Below, one piece after another: positions 6,990 through 13,937 of a DNA stretch of 17,451 nt (position 1 is its first letter; the number at the start of each line of letters is the position of its first letter). The notes under the pieces are model-generated. The model ran no database searches. It was not told the DNA's origin and worked only from the letters and a program-made list of their open reading frames with translations. A program made the translations under genes and the position numbers. This DNA is from Ignavibacteriaceae bacterium. Lineage in GTDB: Bacteria > Bacteroidota > Ignavibacteria > Ignavibacteriales > Ignavibacteriaceae. Location: the NCBI GenBank assembly GCA_031292465.1, contig JARLHB010000533.1:1-17451 (forward strand). Direction: 5' to 3'.

Positions 6990-8417
6990 TTATGCAAATC
7001 TTAAAGCGCCGTAAGTCATTACCCGGCGTTTACGAACAAAATGAAGAGGAGTACAAATACCCTCACCTGTTGGTGTGGCAATTGTATGTGAGAAATACCC
7101 TTCTCCAAGATCGCCGCCGTTGCCGCGCAATGTTCCGCCGTTAATTGTATGAACATCGCAGTCCAATGCTCGTGTATATTTTGTTGCGCGAACCATGTCT
7201 TTTGTAAAGATGCTTGCAGTATGTTTAAAACCATGTTCGGCTTTAATTGAAGCAAGTAAGCCCTCTTCAAAATCTTTAACCTTAACTACCGGAATACAGC
7301 TTGTCATTTGTTCCGCTACTACCCATGGGTGAAAGCGGTCGGTTTCACCGAATAATAACGGTACGCTTTCAGAAATATTTATACCTATTGCCTGTGCAAG
7401 TACATTTGCATTTCTTCCAACGTAATCACGGCCGATTAACCAGTACTTCCCTGATTGCTGTAATGCTTTGGAAGCTAACTGATTCATTTGAGCTGTACTT
7501 AGTCTTACGTTCCCCGCTTTTTCCATTTCTTTCATAAAAGCATCAAAAACCGATTCAACCACGAATATTTCTTTTTCTGCTATACAAAGTACATTATTAT
7601 CATAGCTTGCACTTGCAGTTATTTCAGTAGCAGCCAATGCTAAATCGGCAGTTTCATCTACAAGCACAGGAGGATTTCCCGGGCCTGCAGCAATAACTTT
7701 TTTAGGATAGGTTAAAGCCATATCAACCATACCCGGGCCGCCTGTTACGGAAAGCATCGATACTTTTTCATGTCCGAATAAAGTCTTTGCTGTTTCCAAT
7801 GTCGGGTTAGCAACACAGGTAACAAGATTTTTAGGCGCACCTGCTTCAACCATATACTTGTTCGCAAGCTGGATAACTAATGCATTTACTTTTTTAGCTG
7901 AAGGATGCGGATTAAATGCAACAGCATTGCCGCCGCAGAGCATTATTATTATATTATTTATCATTGTAGGGCCGGGATGTGTACTTGGAGTAATGCCTCC
8001 GATTAAACCAAACGGAGAATATACATCCAGCGCTAATCCGTTTTTACCTGACCATGACTGCGGCTGAAGGTATTCTACTCCGGGACTGTTTTTGGCAGCA
8101 TTTTCAAATTTAGAAATTTTATGAGCCACGCGGCCCATCTTTGTCTCTTCAACTGTCATCTTTGCAAGTTCTTCTTTATGGTCTAAAGCCATCTGCCTTA
8201 CTGCATCGGTAATTTTTTTTCTGCACTGAAGGCTGCGGTCTTTATATAATAAGAATGCTTCATACGCAGCTTCAACTGCATCATTCATATCATCGAAGAC
8301 GCCCCAGTCCCCTTTATCACCGGCACCGGAAGCAATACCTGTGCTGTCACTCTGAGTAAGTATTTGCCGGACAACCTTTTGGACCAGAACTTCTAATTGA
8401 TCATTATTTATATTCAC
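6990..8417 (-). CDS. pduP: CoA-acylating aldehyde dehydrogenase (PduP/EutE type) with N-terminal encapsulation peptide
   Basis: NAD+- and CoA-dependent aldehyde dehydrogenase of 475 residues, expected to turn lactaldehyde into lactyl-CoA inside the shell. An amphipathic helix at residues 5-21 (NDQLEVLVQKVVRQILT) followed by a Gly/Ser/Asp linker is a typical PduP encapsulation peptide. The catalytic domain shows GGITPSTHPGPTM, CGGNAVAFNPHPSAKK, SVTGGPGMV, AAGPGNPPVLVD and NNVLCIAEKE, with nucleophile Cys278. The start is GTG 8417: SD-like AGAGG (8424-8428) lies six bases before it, and the overlapping ATG at 8419 is followed at once by a stop in its own frame. It is flanked by BMC-H genes, as in PVM-type loci. 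Acetaldehyde or propionaldehyde as substrate cannot be excluded from sequence. Confidence 0.93.
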   Translation of the reverse strand: MNINNDQLEVLVQKVVRQILTQSDSTGIASGAGDKGDWGVFDDMNDAVEAAYEAFLLYKDRSLQCRKKITDAVRQMALDHKEELAKMTVEETKMGRVAHKISKFENAAKNSPGVEYLQPQSWSGKNGLALDVYSPFGLIGGITPSTHPGPTMINNIIIMLCGGNAVAFNPHPSAKKVNALVIQLANKYMVEAGAPKNLVTCVANPTLETAKTLFGHEKVSMLSVTGGPGMVDMALTYPKKVIAAGPGNPPVLVDETADLALAATEITASASYDNNVLCIAEKEIFVVESVFDAFMKEMEKAGNVRLSTAQMNQLASKALQQSGKYWLIGRDYVGRNANVLAQAIGINISESVPLLFGETDRFHPWVVAEQMTSCIPVVKVKDFEEGLLASIKAEHGFKHTASIFTKDMVRATKYTRALDCDVHTINGGTLRGNGGDLGEGYFSHTIATPTGEGICTPLHFVRKRRVMTYGALRFA

Positions 8418-8423
8418 ATTTAG

Positions 8424-8428
8424 CCTCT
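8424..8428 (-). promoter_or_regulatory. Ribosome binding site supporting the GTG start of pduP
   Basis: Minus-strand AGAGG is placed six bases upstream of GTG 8417, at normal Shine-Dalgarno distance. The overlapping ATG at 8419 reads ATG-TGA and cannot start a gene. Confidence 0.55.
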
Positions 8429-8429
8429 A

Positions 8430-8732
8430 TCATTTAGTCGATTTTTTTTCTGGTTTAATAGGGTCAATCGGAAATTTTGGAACAAGTTTATCCGCCGGCC
8501 TTGGTATTACAAGTTCTGAAGCAACTGTGCCAATATTTGATGCAGCCTGAACTCCGGCTTCTACTGCTGCTTTTACTGCTGCAACATCGCCGCGCATAAC
8601 TATACATACTCTTCCACCGCCGACTTTTATCCATTTACCAAGTTTTATGTTGGCAGATTTTACTGCAGCGTCTGCTGCCTGAATAGCAGCCGTAAATCCT
8701 ATTGTTTCAATTATACCTAATGCGTCAACCAT
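8430..8732 (-). CDS. BMC-H hexameric shell protein, pore type VGGGR, with lysine/proline tail
   Basis: BMC-domain protein of 100 residues: ALGIIETIGFTAAIQAADAAVK, then GDVAAVKAAVEAGVQAA and VIPRPAD. The pore loop is KVGGGRVCI, with Gly in place of the usual Ser and an Arg and Cys close behind, so the pore chemistry differs from the other two hexamers. The C-terminus runs on for about 20 residues (KLVPKFPIDPIKPEKK), rich in Pro and Lys and longer than in its neighbours. A strong AGGAGGT (8739-8745) lies seven bases before the ATG and overlaps the stop of the preceding BMC-H gene, pointing to high expression. Confidence 0.93.
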   Translation of the reverse strand: MVDALGIIETIGFTAAIQAADAAVKSANIKLGKWIKVGGGRVCIVMRGDVAAVKAAVEAGVQAASNIGTVASELVIPRPADKLVPKFPIDPIKPEKKSTK

Positions 8733-8743
8733 TTTAAAACCTC

Positions 8744-9022
8744 CTACCTTTCTATACCGATTAATTCAAAAACTTCTTCATGCGCAGATGGAATGATATT
8801 AGTGCTTACTAATTCACCAACTTTTGCAGCAGCTTCTGCCCCGGCTTCAATAGATGAACGGACTGCGCCGACTTCACCGCGAACCACTGCAGTTACATAA
8901 GCTCCGCCGATTTCTATACGTTTCACAAATTCAACATTTGCTGTTTTTAGCATTGCATCTATTGCATTTATGGCGCCTGTATTTCCGCGCGTCTCTACAA
9001 ATCCTAACGCTACTCGCGACAT
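8744..9022 (-). CDS. BMC-H hexameric shell protein, pore type IGGAY
   Basis: BMC-domain protein of 92 residues, beginning SRVALGFVETRGNTGAINAID and continuing with RGEVGAVRSSIEAGAEAAAK and a STNIIPSAHEEV tail. The pore loop reads EIGGAYVT, so its sixfold pore differs from both other hexamers. A good Shine-Dalgarno AAGGAGTT (9027-9034) lies six bases ahead of the ATG. It is the first hexamer gene transcribed in the operon and is probably a major facet component. Confidence 0.93.
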   Translation of the reverse strand: MSRVALGFVETRGNTGAINAIDAMLKTANVEFVKRIEIGGAYVTAVVRGEVGAVRSSIEAGAEAAAKVGELVSTNIIPSAHEEVFELIGIER

Positions 9023-9036
9023 TTTTAACTCCTTTT

Positions 9037-9354
9037 TTATTTTGTTTTATAATTACTGCTTATTCTAAGGTTTCTTTTTTTAATCAAATCCCTCGCACCC
9101 GGAGTAATTATTGTCCCTTTAGGGATTTCTATTTCCATAACTTCAGGCGATAAAGATTCAAGATGATTTTCAGTAAGAACAGGTGTCTTGTAATTTTTCA
9201 GGTCTATTATTTCACATAATTTTCTACGGCTGCCGGCTGTATTCAACTTCTTCTCTCCGGTAGGAGTGTAGTCTATTTCCACACCGAGCCTTGTCAGTTC
9301 TGCAATTACCTCGGTCGTAATAATCTCAATCAGTTTTTCAATTTTAATTTTCAA
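9037..9354 (-). CDS. Small BMC-locus protein resembling the N-terminal module of EutT, without adenosyltransferase domain
   Basis: Protein of 105 residues that I cannot name with confidence. Residues 1-24 (KIEKLIEIITTEVIAELTRLG) form an amphipathic helix like the encapsulation helices of PduP and PduL. A basic linker (about 35-46) follows. The C-terminal part reads VLTENHLESL (about 59-68) and then EIEIPKGTIITPGARDLIKKR. From memory, this matches the start of the EutT cobalamin adenosyltransferase (ITETWLRANH ... LTPSARELLESRRLRI) and, more loosely, EutQ. The EutT catalytic part is absent and the gene ends normally. It sits between BMC-H and BMC-P genes, so it is probably a lumen or shell-associated factor. 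The function is unknown; a scaffold or cargo adaptor is a guess. Confidence 0.75.
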   Translation of the reverse strand: MKIKIEKLIEIITTEVIAELTRLGVEIDYTPTGEKKLNTAGSRRKLCEIIDLKNYKTPVLTENHLESLSPEVMEIEIPKGTIITPGARDLIKKRNLRISSNYKTK

Positions 9355-9360
9355 TTTTAT

Positions 9361-9660
9361 TTATTGCTGTTTACTTTTATTATATGTATATACATTGTTA
9401 GAAGAAATTGCATCTACAATACCAACTATTGTATTATCGGATGCAACATTTCTTGTCATTTGCGTTATCCTTGCAGACGATGAACTGCATAACAAAACTA
9501 TATCACCCTCACCTGCGCCCATTGCATCAATACAAGCCGCCGTTTTTTTTGTATCTGCCAGATTTTCATCAAGATAAGATACGACAAGAATTTTTAAGCC
9601 GCCCAGGTTTCCTTCTTTTCTTGTAGCTGTTACACTGCCTATTACTTTTCCAAGTTTCAT
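9361..9660 (-). CDS. BMC-P pentameric shell vertex protein (EutN/CcmL family), copy 4
   Basis: EutN/CcmL-family protein of 99 residues: MKLGKVIGSVTATRKEGNLGG, ILVVSYLDENL, CIDAMGAGEGDIVLLCSSSSAR and NTIVGIVDAI. It is closest to copy 3, sharing the SSAR-(I/M)T motif after the GAGEGD turn. It ends in a polar tail (NNVYTYNKSKQQ) not found in the other copies. It stands apart from the pentamer trio, between pduL and the EutT-like gene, 8 bases after the pduL stop. Expected to occupy shell vertices. Confidence 0.92.
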   Translation of the reverse strand: MKLGKVIGSVTATRKEGNLGGLKILVVSYLDENLADTKKTAACIDAMGAGEGDIVLLCSSSSARITQMTRNVASDNTIVGIVDAISSNNVYTYNKSKQQ

Positions 9661-9668
9661 TTTCTATT

Positions 9669-10394
9669 TCACATTTTTTCAATAAATTCAACAAAAGTAG
9701 ATTCTCTTACATTTGCTGCATTTGCATCATCGGTATCTAAGTGTATCTGCAGTTTCCAGTTTTTATTTGTTCTAATAAGGACATTCTCAAACACTGTGCT
9801 TTTTTCACCCGGAATTTTCACTTTGCAAAAATCACCGTTTTTTAATCCGTGCTTTTCTGCTTCTTTATCAGATATATGTATATGGCGGTTTGCAATAATT
9901 GCACATTTTTCAAGGTAAACAGAACTGTTAGGCCCCACTAAAGTAAGAGGCACTGCGTTACCAAGCGAGCCAGAATTTACAACCGGCGGATTGATCCCCA
10001 GAAAAATTGCATCGGTTAATGAGACTTCTACCTGATCATATTTTCTTAGAGGGCCGAGTATTCTTACATTTGAAATACTCCGCAGCTTGGGACCAACAAT
10101 GGTTAATGTATGCTTGGATGCAAACTCTCCCGGCTGGTATAACGGACGCATAGATTCAAATTCGGCATTATCGCCGAATAACGTATGAAAAGTTTCTTCT
10201 GTTAAATGTATGTGTCGGTTTGAAATGCCGAGAGGGATAAATGGAAATTGCGGCCCGGTTTGATTATTGAGCCCTTTGGAATTAAAGTCAGATTGAATAA
10301 AATCGTAAATCTCTTTTACAACAAGGTTAACTAATTCTTCATCAGAATATTTTGTAACCAATTTAGAACATCCGCACCCGTCTGTTGTACTCAA
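9669..10394 (-). CDS. pduL: PduL-type phosphate acyltransferase with N-terminal encapsulation peptide
   Basis: Zinc-dependent phosphotransacylase of 241 residues, converting acyl-CoA (here probably lactyl-CoA) to acyl-phosphate and freeing CoA inside the lumen. Residues 1-35 are an extension with a CGC cluster and an amphipathic helix (YSDEELVNLVVKEIYDFI), typical of a PduL encapsulation peptide. The two PduL repeats follow: ISNRHIHLT with His61 and His63, LYQPGEFASKHT (86-96, possible metal ligand Glu90), RILGPLRKYDQVE, then IIANRHIHIS with His171 and His173, and LQIHLDTDDANAA with His218. The start is TTG 10394, because AGGAGTT (10401-10407) lies at the right distance and no ATG occurs before the catalytic core. 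It follows the regulator gene by 28 bases. Confidence 0.94.
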   Translation of the reverse strand: MSTTDGCGCSKLVTKYSDEELVNLVVKEIYDFIQSDFNSKGLNNQTGPQFPFIPLGISNRHIHLTEETFHTLFGDNAEFESMRPLYQPGEFASKHTLTIVGPKLRSISNVRILGPLRKYDQVEVSLTDAIFLGINPPVVNSGSLGNAVPLTLVGPNSSVYLEKCAIIANRHIHISDKEAEKHGLKNGDFCKVKIPGEKSTVFENVLIRTNKNWKLQIHLDTDDANAANVRESTFVEFIEKM

Positions 10395-10400
10395 AAGCTG

Positions 10401-10407
10401 AACTCCT
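10401..10407 (-). promoter_or_regulatory. Ribosome binding site supporting the TTG start of pduL
   Basis: Minus-strand AGGAGTT lies six bases before TTG 10394. The first in-frame ATG falls at about residue 82, inside the catalytic core, so the TTG is the only start that keeps the whole enzyme and its N-terminal helix. Confidence 0.65.
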
Positions 10408-10422
10408 AAATTTATCTTTTAA

Positions 10423-11205
10423 TTAGTTAGCAATTAAAACTTCAACACCTGAATTACGTATTCTTTCAACTTCTTCTGCCGGTGCAGAAGCATCTGTAAT
10501 TATCTTTGAAACCTGGTTAATATTTGCGTATGCCGATAACCCGATCTGCCTGAATTTGCTTCCGTCAACCAGTATAATAACTTCACGGGCACGGGTTATA
10601 ATAAATTTCTTTAATTCTATTTCTAATAAATGAGTGTCTGTAAGCCCTTCACCGTATGATATGCCCCAGGCGCCGAGAAAAGCTTTCTGAATCAGTAAAT
10701 CACGAAAAAAATCATTTGTCGGCAATCCCGTTATCGACCCGGTAGTATGCCTTAAATATCCGCCCGGAAGCAGGACATTTATATTACTGCATCCCATAAG
10801 TTCAATAGCAGTCCATATCCCTGTAGGAATTACAGTTATATCCTTTAAATCATTTCTTTTCTTTATAGCCTGTGCTAATGTTAAAACCGTTGAACTGGAA
10901 TCAAGCAATATACAATCAGAAGAATCTACAAATGTAGAGGCAAGCGCTCCTATTTTTTGTTTATTTGAATGATTGAGGCTTTTTCGTGTTTGAAATGTGT
11001 ACTCCTGTTTTAAACGCTCTTCAATAAGGTATGCACCACCATGTATTCTTGCAATTTTTCCAAGCTTATCTAATTTATTCAAATCCGTTCTGATAGTAAC
11101 TTCAGAAACATCTAACGACTTGCTTAAATCAGTAACAGATACATGTTCTTTCCCTGCAAGCAGTTCAAGAATTTTCTGTTGTCTGTGTTGTATTAAATAG
11201 CTCAT
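10423..11205 (-). CDS. DeoR-family transcriptional regulator of the microcompartment operon
   Basis: Sugar-phosphate-responsive repressor type, 260 residues from ATG 11205. The N-terminal helix-turn-helix shows RQQKILELL, VSVTDLSKSLDVSEVTIRTDL and LGKIARIHGGA, the DeoR signature. The DeoRC sensor domain (about 75-255) contains DSSSTVLTLAQAI, VIPTGI, LLPGGYLRHTTGSITG and ILVDGSKF, which form the phospho-sugar pocket in relatives. It is the first gene of the operon, so it probably autoregulates and is relieved by a phosphorylated pathway intermediate such as rhamnulose 1-phosphate or DHAP (inference). A TTG at 11223 would add six residues but has no better ribosome site, and ATG gives the usual DeoR N-terminus. 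DeoR regulators also accompany PVM-type BMC loci. Confidence 0.92.
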   Translation of the reverse strand: MSYLIQHRQQKILELLAGKEHVSVTDLSKSLDVSEVTIRTDLNKLDKLGKIARIHGGAYLIEERLKQEYTFQTRKSLNHSNKQKIGALASTFVDSSDCILLDSSSTVLTLAQAIKKRNDLKDITVIPTGIWTAIELMGCSNINVLLPGGYLRHTTGSITGLPTNDFFRDLLIQKAFLGAWGISYGEGLTDTHLLEIELKKFIITRAREVIILVDGSKFRQIGLSAYANINQVSKIITDASAPAEEVERIRNSGVEVLIAN

Positions 11206-11266
11206 GATAAATCTTTTTTTCAAACAAAAGAAATCTAAATTAATTTACGATTACTTACAATATTTT

Positions 11267-11338
11267 TTCATTTATTTTCGTTAATATTATTTTTAATTAG
11301 TATTCATTTTCATTAGGTTTTTAATTTAATATTTCATT
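11267..11338. promoter_or_regulatory. Candidate operator: cluster of TTCRTT hexamers upstream of the DeoR gene
   Basis: On the plus strand TTCATT or TTCGTT occurs five times, at 11267, 11277, 11303, 11309 and 11333. The spacings are 10, 26, 6 and 24 bases. Direct repeats of TTTCRTTT-like elements are known for several DeoR-family operators such as E. coli AgaR. The region is AT-rich, so chance matches are likely for some copies. Its position between a possible promoter and the regulator gene fits autorepression. Confidence 0.35.
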
Positions 11339-11352
11339 AAATTTAAAGTTTA

Positions 11353-11381
11353 TAAATATTTTAACCCAATCATATACTCAA
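11353..11381 (-). promoter_or_regulatory. Candidate promoter of the microcompartment operon
   Basis: On the minus strand, TTGAGT (11376-11381) and TATTTA (11353-11358) are separated by 17 bases, a fair sigma-70-like pair. Transcription would start near 11346 and leave a leader of about 140 bases before the regulator's ATG, crossing the hexamer cluster. In DNA this AT-rich such a pair can occur by chance, and the organism's own promoter consensus is unknown. Confidence 0.3.
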
Positions 11382-11680
11382 TACCTGGACATTTTAAGCT
11401 CATTAGTACCTATAATAGACTATTAATGCTTCATACATAACACTAAACATATACTGTCACCATCAAATCAAAGCATACTGGAAACCATTGATTCGGTTTT
11501 GAAATGGAAACATTATTTTCAGTATCCTCTATTAAAGATCTTAACTTATTCGTCCTGTTTATTCTATTATAATCGAATTGTAAAGTTTTGGAATTGGTTT
11601 TTGCAAAAGTAGGCCAGTGTATATGAAATATCCATTAGATAAGACAGTTAGTATTTATCCGTTAACGTATTTAAAATAAA
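11382..11680. other. Non-coding intergenic stretch
   Basis: About 300 AT-rich bases between the BMC operon promoter region and the terminator of the next gene. Both strands lack an open frame of useful length, and I see no RNA gene, strong hairpin or clear repeat. Confidence 0.5.
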
Positions 11681-11714
11681 AATAGTGCGGGAAAGAAATT
11701 ATTCCCGCACTATT
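11681..11714 (-). terminator. Intrinsic terminator of the DUF4434-like gene
   Basis: AATAGTGCGGG (11681-11691) and CCCGCACTATT (11704-11714) form a perfect 11-base stem with a 12-base loop. On the minus strand the stem runs into a T-rich tail (TTTTTATTTTAA). It lies about 85 bases beyond the stop codon of the upstream minus-strand gene. Confidence 0.85.
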
Positions 11715-11799
11715 AATGCACATTGCAGGGCTATTACCCACAATTAGTATTCTCTAACCTATATAACGACATAAAAAAGCATCAGTATATGCGTACTCT

Positions 11800-13665
11800 T
11801 TATTTTTTACCGGAAGTAACGTTATTGCGAACTTCAAATTCATCTTCATAAGTTATTTCATCAAACCATCTGGCAGCCGGTATAGTCCTGAAATTAACAT
11901 ACCTTGCGTCCACTGGTTTTGATAATCTATAACGATACTTGTATGCAGCAGCTGATTCATCGTATGGCAAATTAGGGCGTGGAAATCTGCCGACATCAGT
12001 AAAGTTTACATTATCTTTTGAGACTAAAACTTTTACATCAACGGGAAGAAATACCGCAGTTTTTGGCGCAAGCAGATAGCCTGCAATAAACTCCTGTACC
12101 GGCATAACTTTTCCAAGATCAATTATTACATCCCTCGGCTTCTGGTGAGTATCATGGAAACCATCCCATTTACTATCTGCTATAGAAGCGCTGTCGGCAT
12201 AAATTCCATCTGTCAGCTTTGTATTCTTTGTTGCAGTGGAATCGGTACAATCAGGAATTGAAATTGTGTAAGAACACCCTGCCGAAACTTTATTGGGAAG
12301 GAGTGGAATATTACCTGTATTGATTGTTACCTCTGATGATGGCGCAGAAATATTATTCGCAAAATCATAAGCTCTAACCTGATAAGAATAATTAGTGTTT
12401 GAGTTTAAATAGACATCAGTCAGGCTTGTAAGACTTGAATTAAGCTTCCTGTGCCTTCCTAAGATAGGAACCTGTTTTTTACAGATTTTGATTCCGTTAC
12501 GGTACACATAATATCCACACACTCCTATATTATCCTTAGCTGTATCCCAGTTTAATTCTACGTTGCCGTCAGCAAGAAGTTTGGCTGTAAAATTAGCCGG
12601 CGTTGTCGGAGGAGTCGTTTCTGTAGTGCCGTTCTTCAGGTAACCCAGATATGTCTTATGAAAACCGGGGTCGATATTATAAGGGCTGTCATAATAGCTG
12701 TACTCCCAGGTAATATAATCATCCACATACGGCTGTTCTATTTTCAATTGAGTGACAATCCTGTCTATCGTTGCAGAAGTATTATCACTCAGATCAAATG
12801 TTTCAATATCAGACCACATTAAAAGCCCGGGTTTTGTATCAACTGCTTTACGTAATGCAGTAAACCAGCTTACAACCTGGTCAATTTTCAACCCGCCTGC
12901 TCCAACGCAATCCTGCGGACAGAATATATCCCCAGGGACAGAATGTAAGCCTGCAAATACATTTTGCCACATTTCCTGATATTCCTGAGGAGTTCCAAGG
13001 TTTGAATTCATAAACGGGCACCACATAAACGGGAGTCTCTCGTTAGCAGCAGTAAGATGATCTAACTGCATGTTCATAGCATTTGTAAGTACACTCTGTT
13101 GAGCCTGCGTTTTAAAATTTACATTATCAACTTCATAAACCCAATACCAGCCATAGAATGTATCAGAATATTTGGCTTTGTACAGGCTCCACACTTCATC
13201 GCACACTTTGTTATCAAAATTCATTTGGCTATAGAGCCAGGTAGAATCATCGGCAGGTGAATCCCACCATCTGTCATTAGCATCAATGCCAATAAAAACT
13301 TTTATCCCTGCCTGTTTTGCATTTCGCAGGCACGCATCAACTACATCAGGATACGGTTTTCCGTCTCTGTCCTGCTCAATTTTAGTATTTGGTAATGAGG
13401 AAGGATAAATAGTTGTACTCACCTTACCGGGATAACTTTGCACAACAGATGCTATAACTACATAATGCATACCTGCATTTTTCATTGCAGTAAATTCCTG
13501 CTGCCACCTTGCATCTGTCCAGTGGCCGCAAAGGTCTCCCGTAATAAAGGAACCATCTATGGCAGCCTTATTAGCAGAAGCAATACTAATATCAGAAATC
13601 ATTAATATTGATAAGATAAGAAATAATGCGAGTATGCTGTTTGTTTTAAAGGTTAGTTTTAACAT
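11800..13665 (-). CDS. Secreted DUF4434-like (TIM-barrel) protein with FN3 and discoidin-like domains
   Basis: Probable exported carbohydrate-active protein of 621 residues. Residues 1-31 look like a signal peptide (basic start, long hydrophobic stretch, SIASA end). Residues 36-340 resemble DUF4434-type glycosidase-like barrels: GSFITGDLCGHWTDARWQQEF, MKNAGMHYVVIASVV, KVFIGIDANDRWW, YGWYWVYEVDN and a late MWSDIETFD. An FN3 domain follows (about 345-450, TPPTTPANFTAK to SYQVRAYDFANNIS), then a discoidin/F5-8C-like region (about 455-615, DGFHDTHQKPRDVIIDLGK, VDARYVNFRTI). Acidic residues in YWVYEVDN and WSDIETFD could be catalytic, but no GH family is certain. It is monocistronic, with its own terminator. 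No Shine-Dalgarno is visible before ATG 13665. Confidence 0.75.
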   Translation of the reverse strand: MLKLTFKTNSILALFLILSILMISDISIASANKAAIDGSFITGDLCGHWTDARWQQEFTAMKNAGMHYVVIASVVQSYPGKVSTTIYPSSLPNTKIEQDRDGKPYPDVVDACLRNAKQAGIKVFIGIDANDRWWDSPADDSTWLYSQMNFDNKVCDEVWSLYKAKYSDTFYGWYWVYEVDNVNFKTQAQQSVLTNAMNMQLDHLTAANERLPFMWCPFMNSNLGTPQEYQEMWQNVFAGLHSVPGDIFCPQDCVGAGGLKIDQVVSWFTALRKAVDTKPGLLMWSDIETFDLSDNTSATIDRIVTQLKIEQPYVDDYITWEYSYYDSPYNIDPGFHKTYLGYLKNGTTETTPPTTPANFTAKLLADGNVELNWDTAKDNIGVCGYYVYRNGIKICKKQVPILGRHRKLNSSLTSLTDVYLNSNTNYSYQVRAYDFANNISAPSSEVTINTGNIPLLPNKVSAGCSYTISIPDCTDSTATKNTKLTDGIYADSASIADSKWDGFHDTHQKPRDVIIDLGKVMPVQEFIAGYLLAPKTAVFLPVDVKVLVSKDNVNFTDVGRFPRPNLPYDESAAAYKYRYRLSKPVDARYVNFRTIPAARWFDEITYEDEFEVRNNVTSGKK

Positions 13666-13699
13666 AGATAAATCAATCTTATTGATTAAATTAATGGTT

Positions 13700-13758
13700 A
13701 CATGCTTAATTAACAGGCAAATACGGTATGACCATTTTCCCTGTAAACATGCTTAATT
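13700..13758. repeat. Direct repeat of ACATGCTTAATT upstream of the DUF4434-like gene
   Basis: The 12-base sequence ACATGCTTAATT occurs at 13700-13711 and again at 13747-13758, 47 bases apart start to start. Both copies lie 35-95 bases upstream of the start codon of the minus-strand gene. The position suits a regulator binding site, but no partner regulator is identified. Confidence 0.5.
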
Positions 13759-13772
13759 TATTTTCAACTTTA

Positions 13773-13793
13773 AAGCGGTACGCTTAACCGCTT
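13773..13793. promoter_or_regulatory. Inverted repeat, possible operator
   Basis: AAGCGGT (13773-13779) and ACCGCTT (13787-13793) are perfect inverted repeats around a seven-base spacer that itself continues AGCG-GTA-CGCT symmetry. It is more GC-rich than its surroundings and lies about 110 bases upstream of the DUF4434-like gene. It could be an operator of LacI-like form or a small RNA hairpin. The rest of the 13666-13937 gap holds no credible gene. Confidence 0.4.
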
Positions 13794-13937
13794 CTGATTT
13801 CGGATCAATGGAAGATATTCAAAGGGCGAAACTTGCTAACCATCAGTCAGCCTGGTTTCGGCCTAAAGTTTTAAGTAACAAGTACACAGAGATTAGAACG
13901 TAAGGGACAGAAAAAAGGATTTTTTTATCAGCGAAAA

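Noticed and set aside
11203..11223. TTG 11223 as start of the DeoR regulator
   Set aside because: Adds only six residues (MKKRFI) before a normal DeoR N-terminus and has no ribosome site; ATG 11205 is preferred, though its own site is weak.
13764..13903. Short plus-strand frame (ATG 13809, ends TAA 13901) reading MEDIQRAKLANHQSAW
   Set aside because: About 30 residues from the ATG, no clear ribosome site, no family I recognise. It could be a decayed gene remnant, but nothing beyond an open frame supports that.
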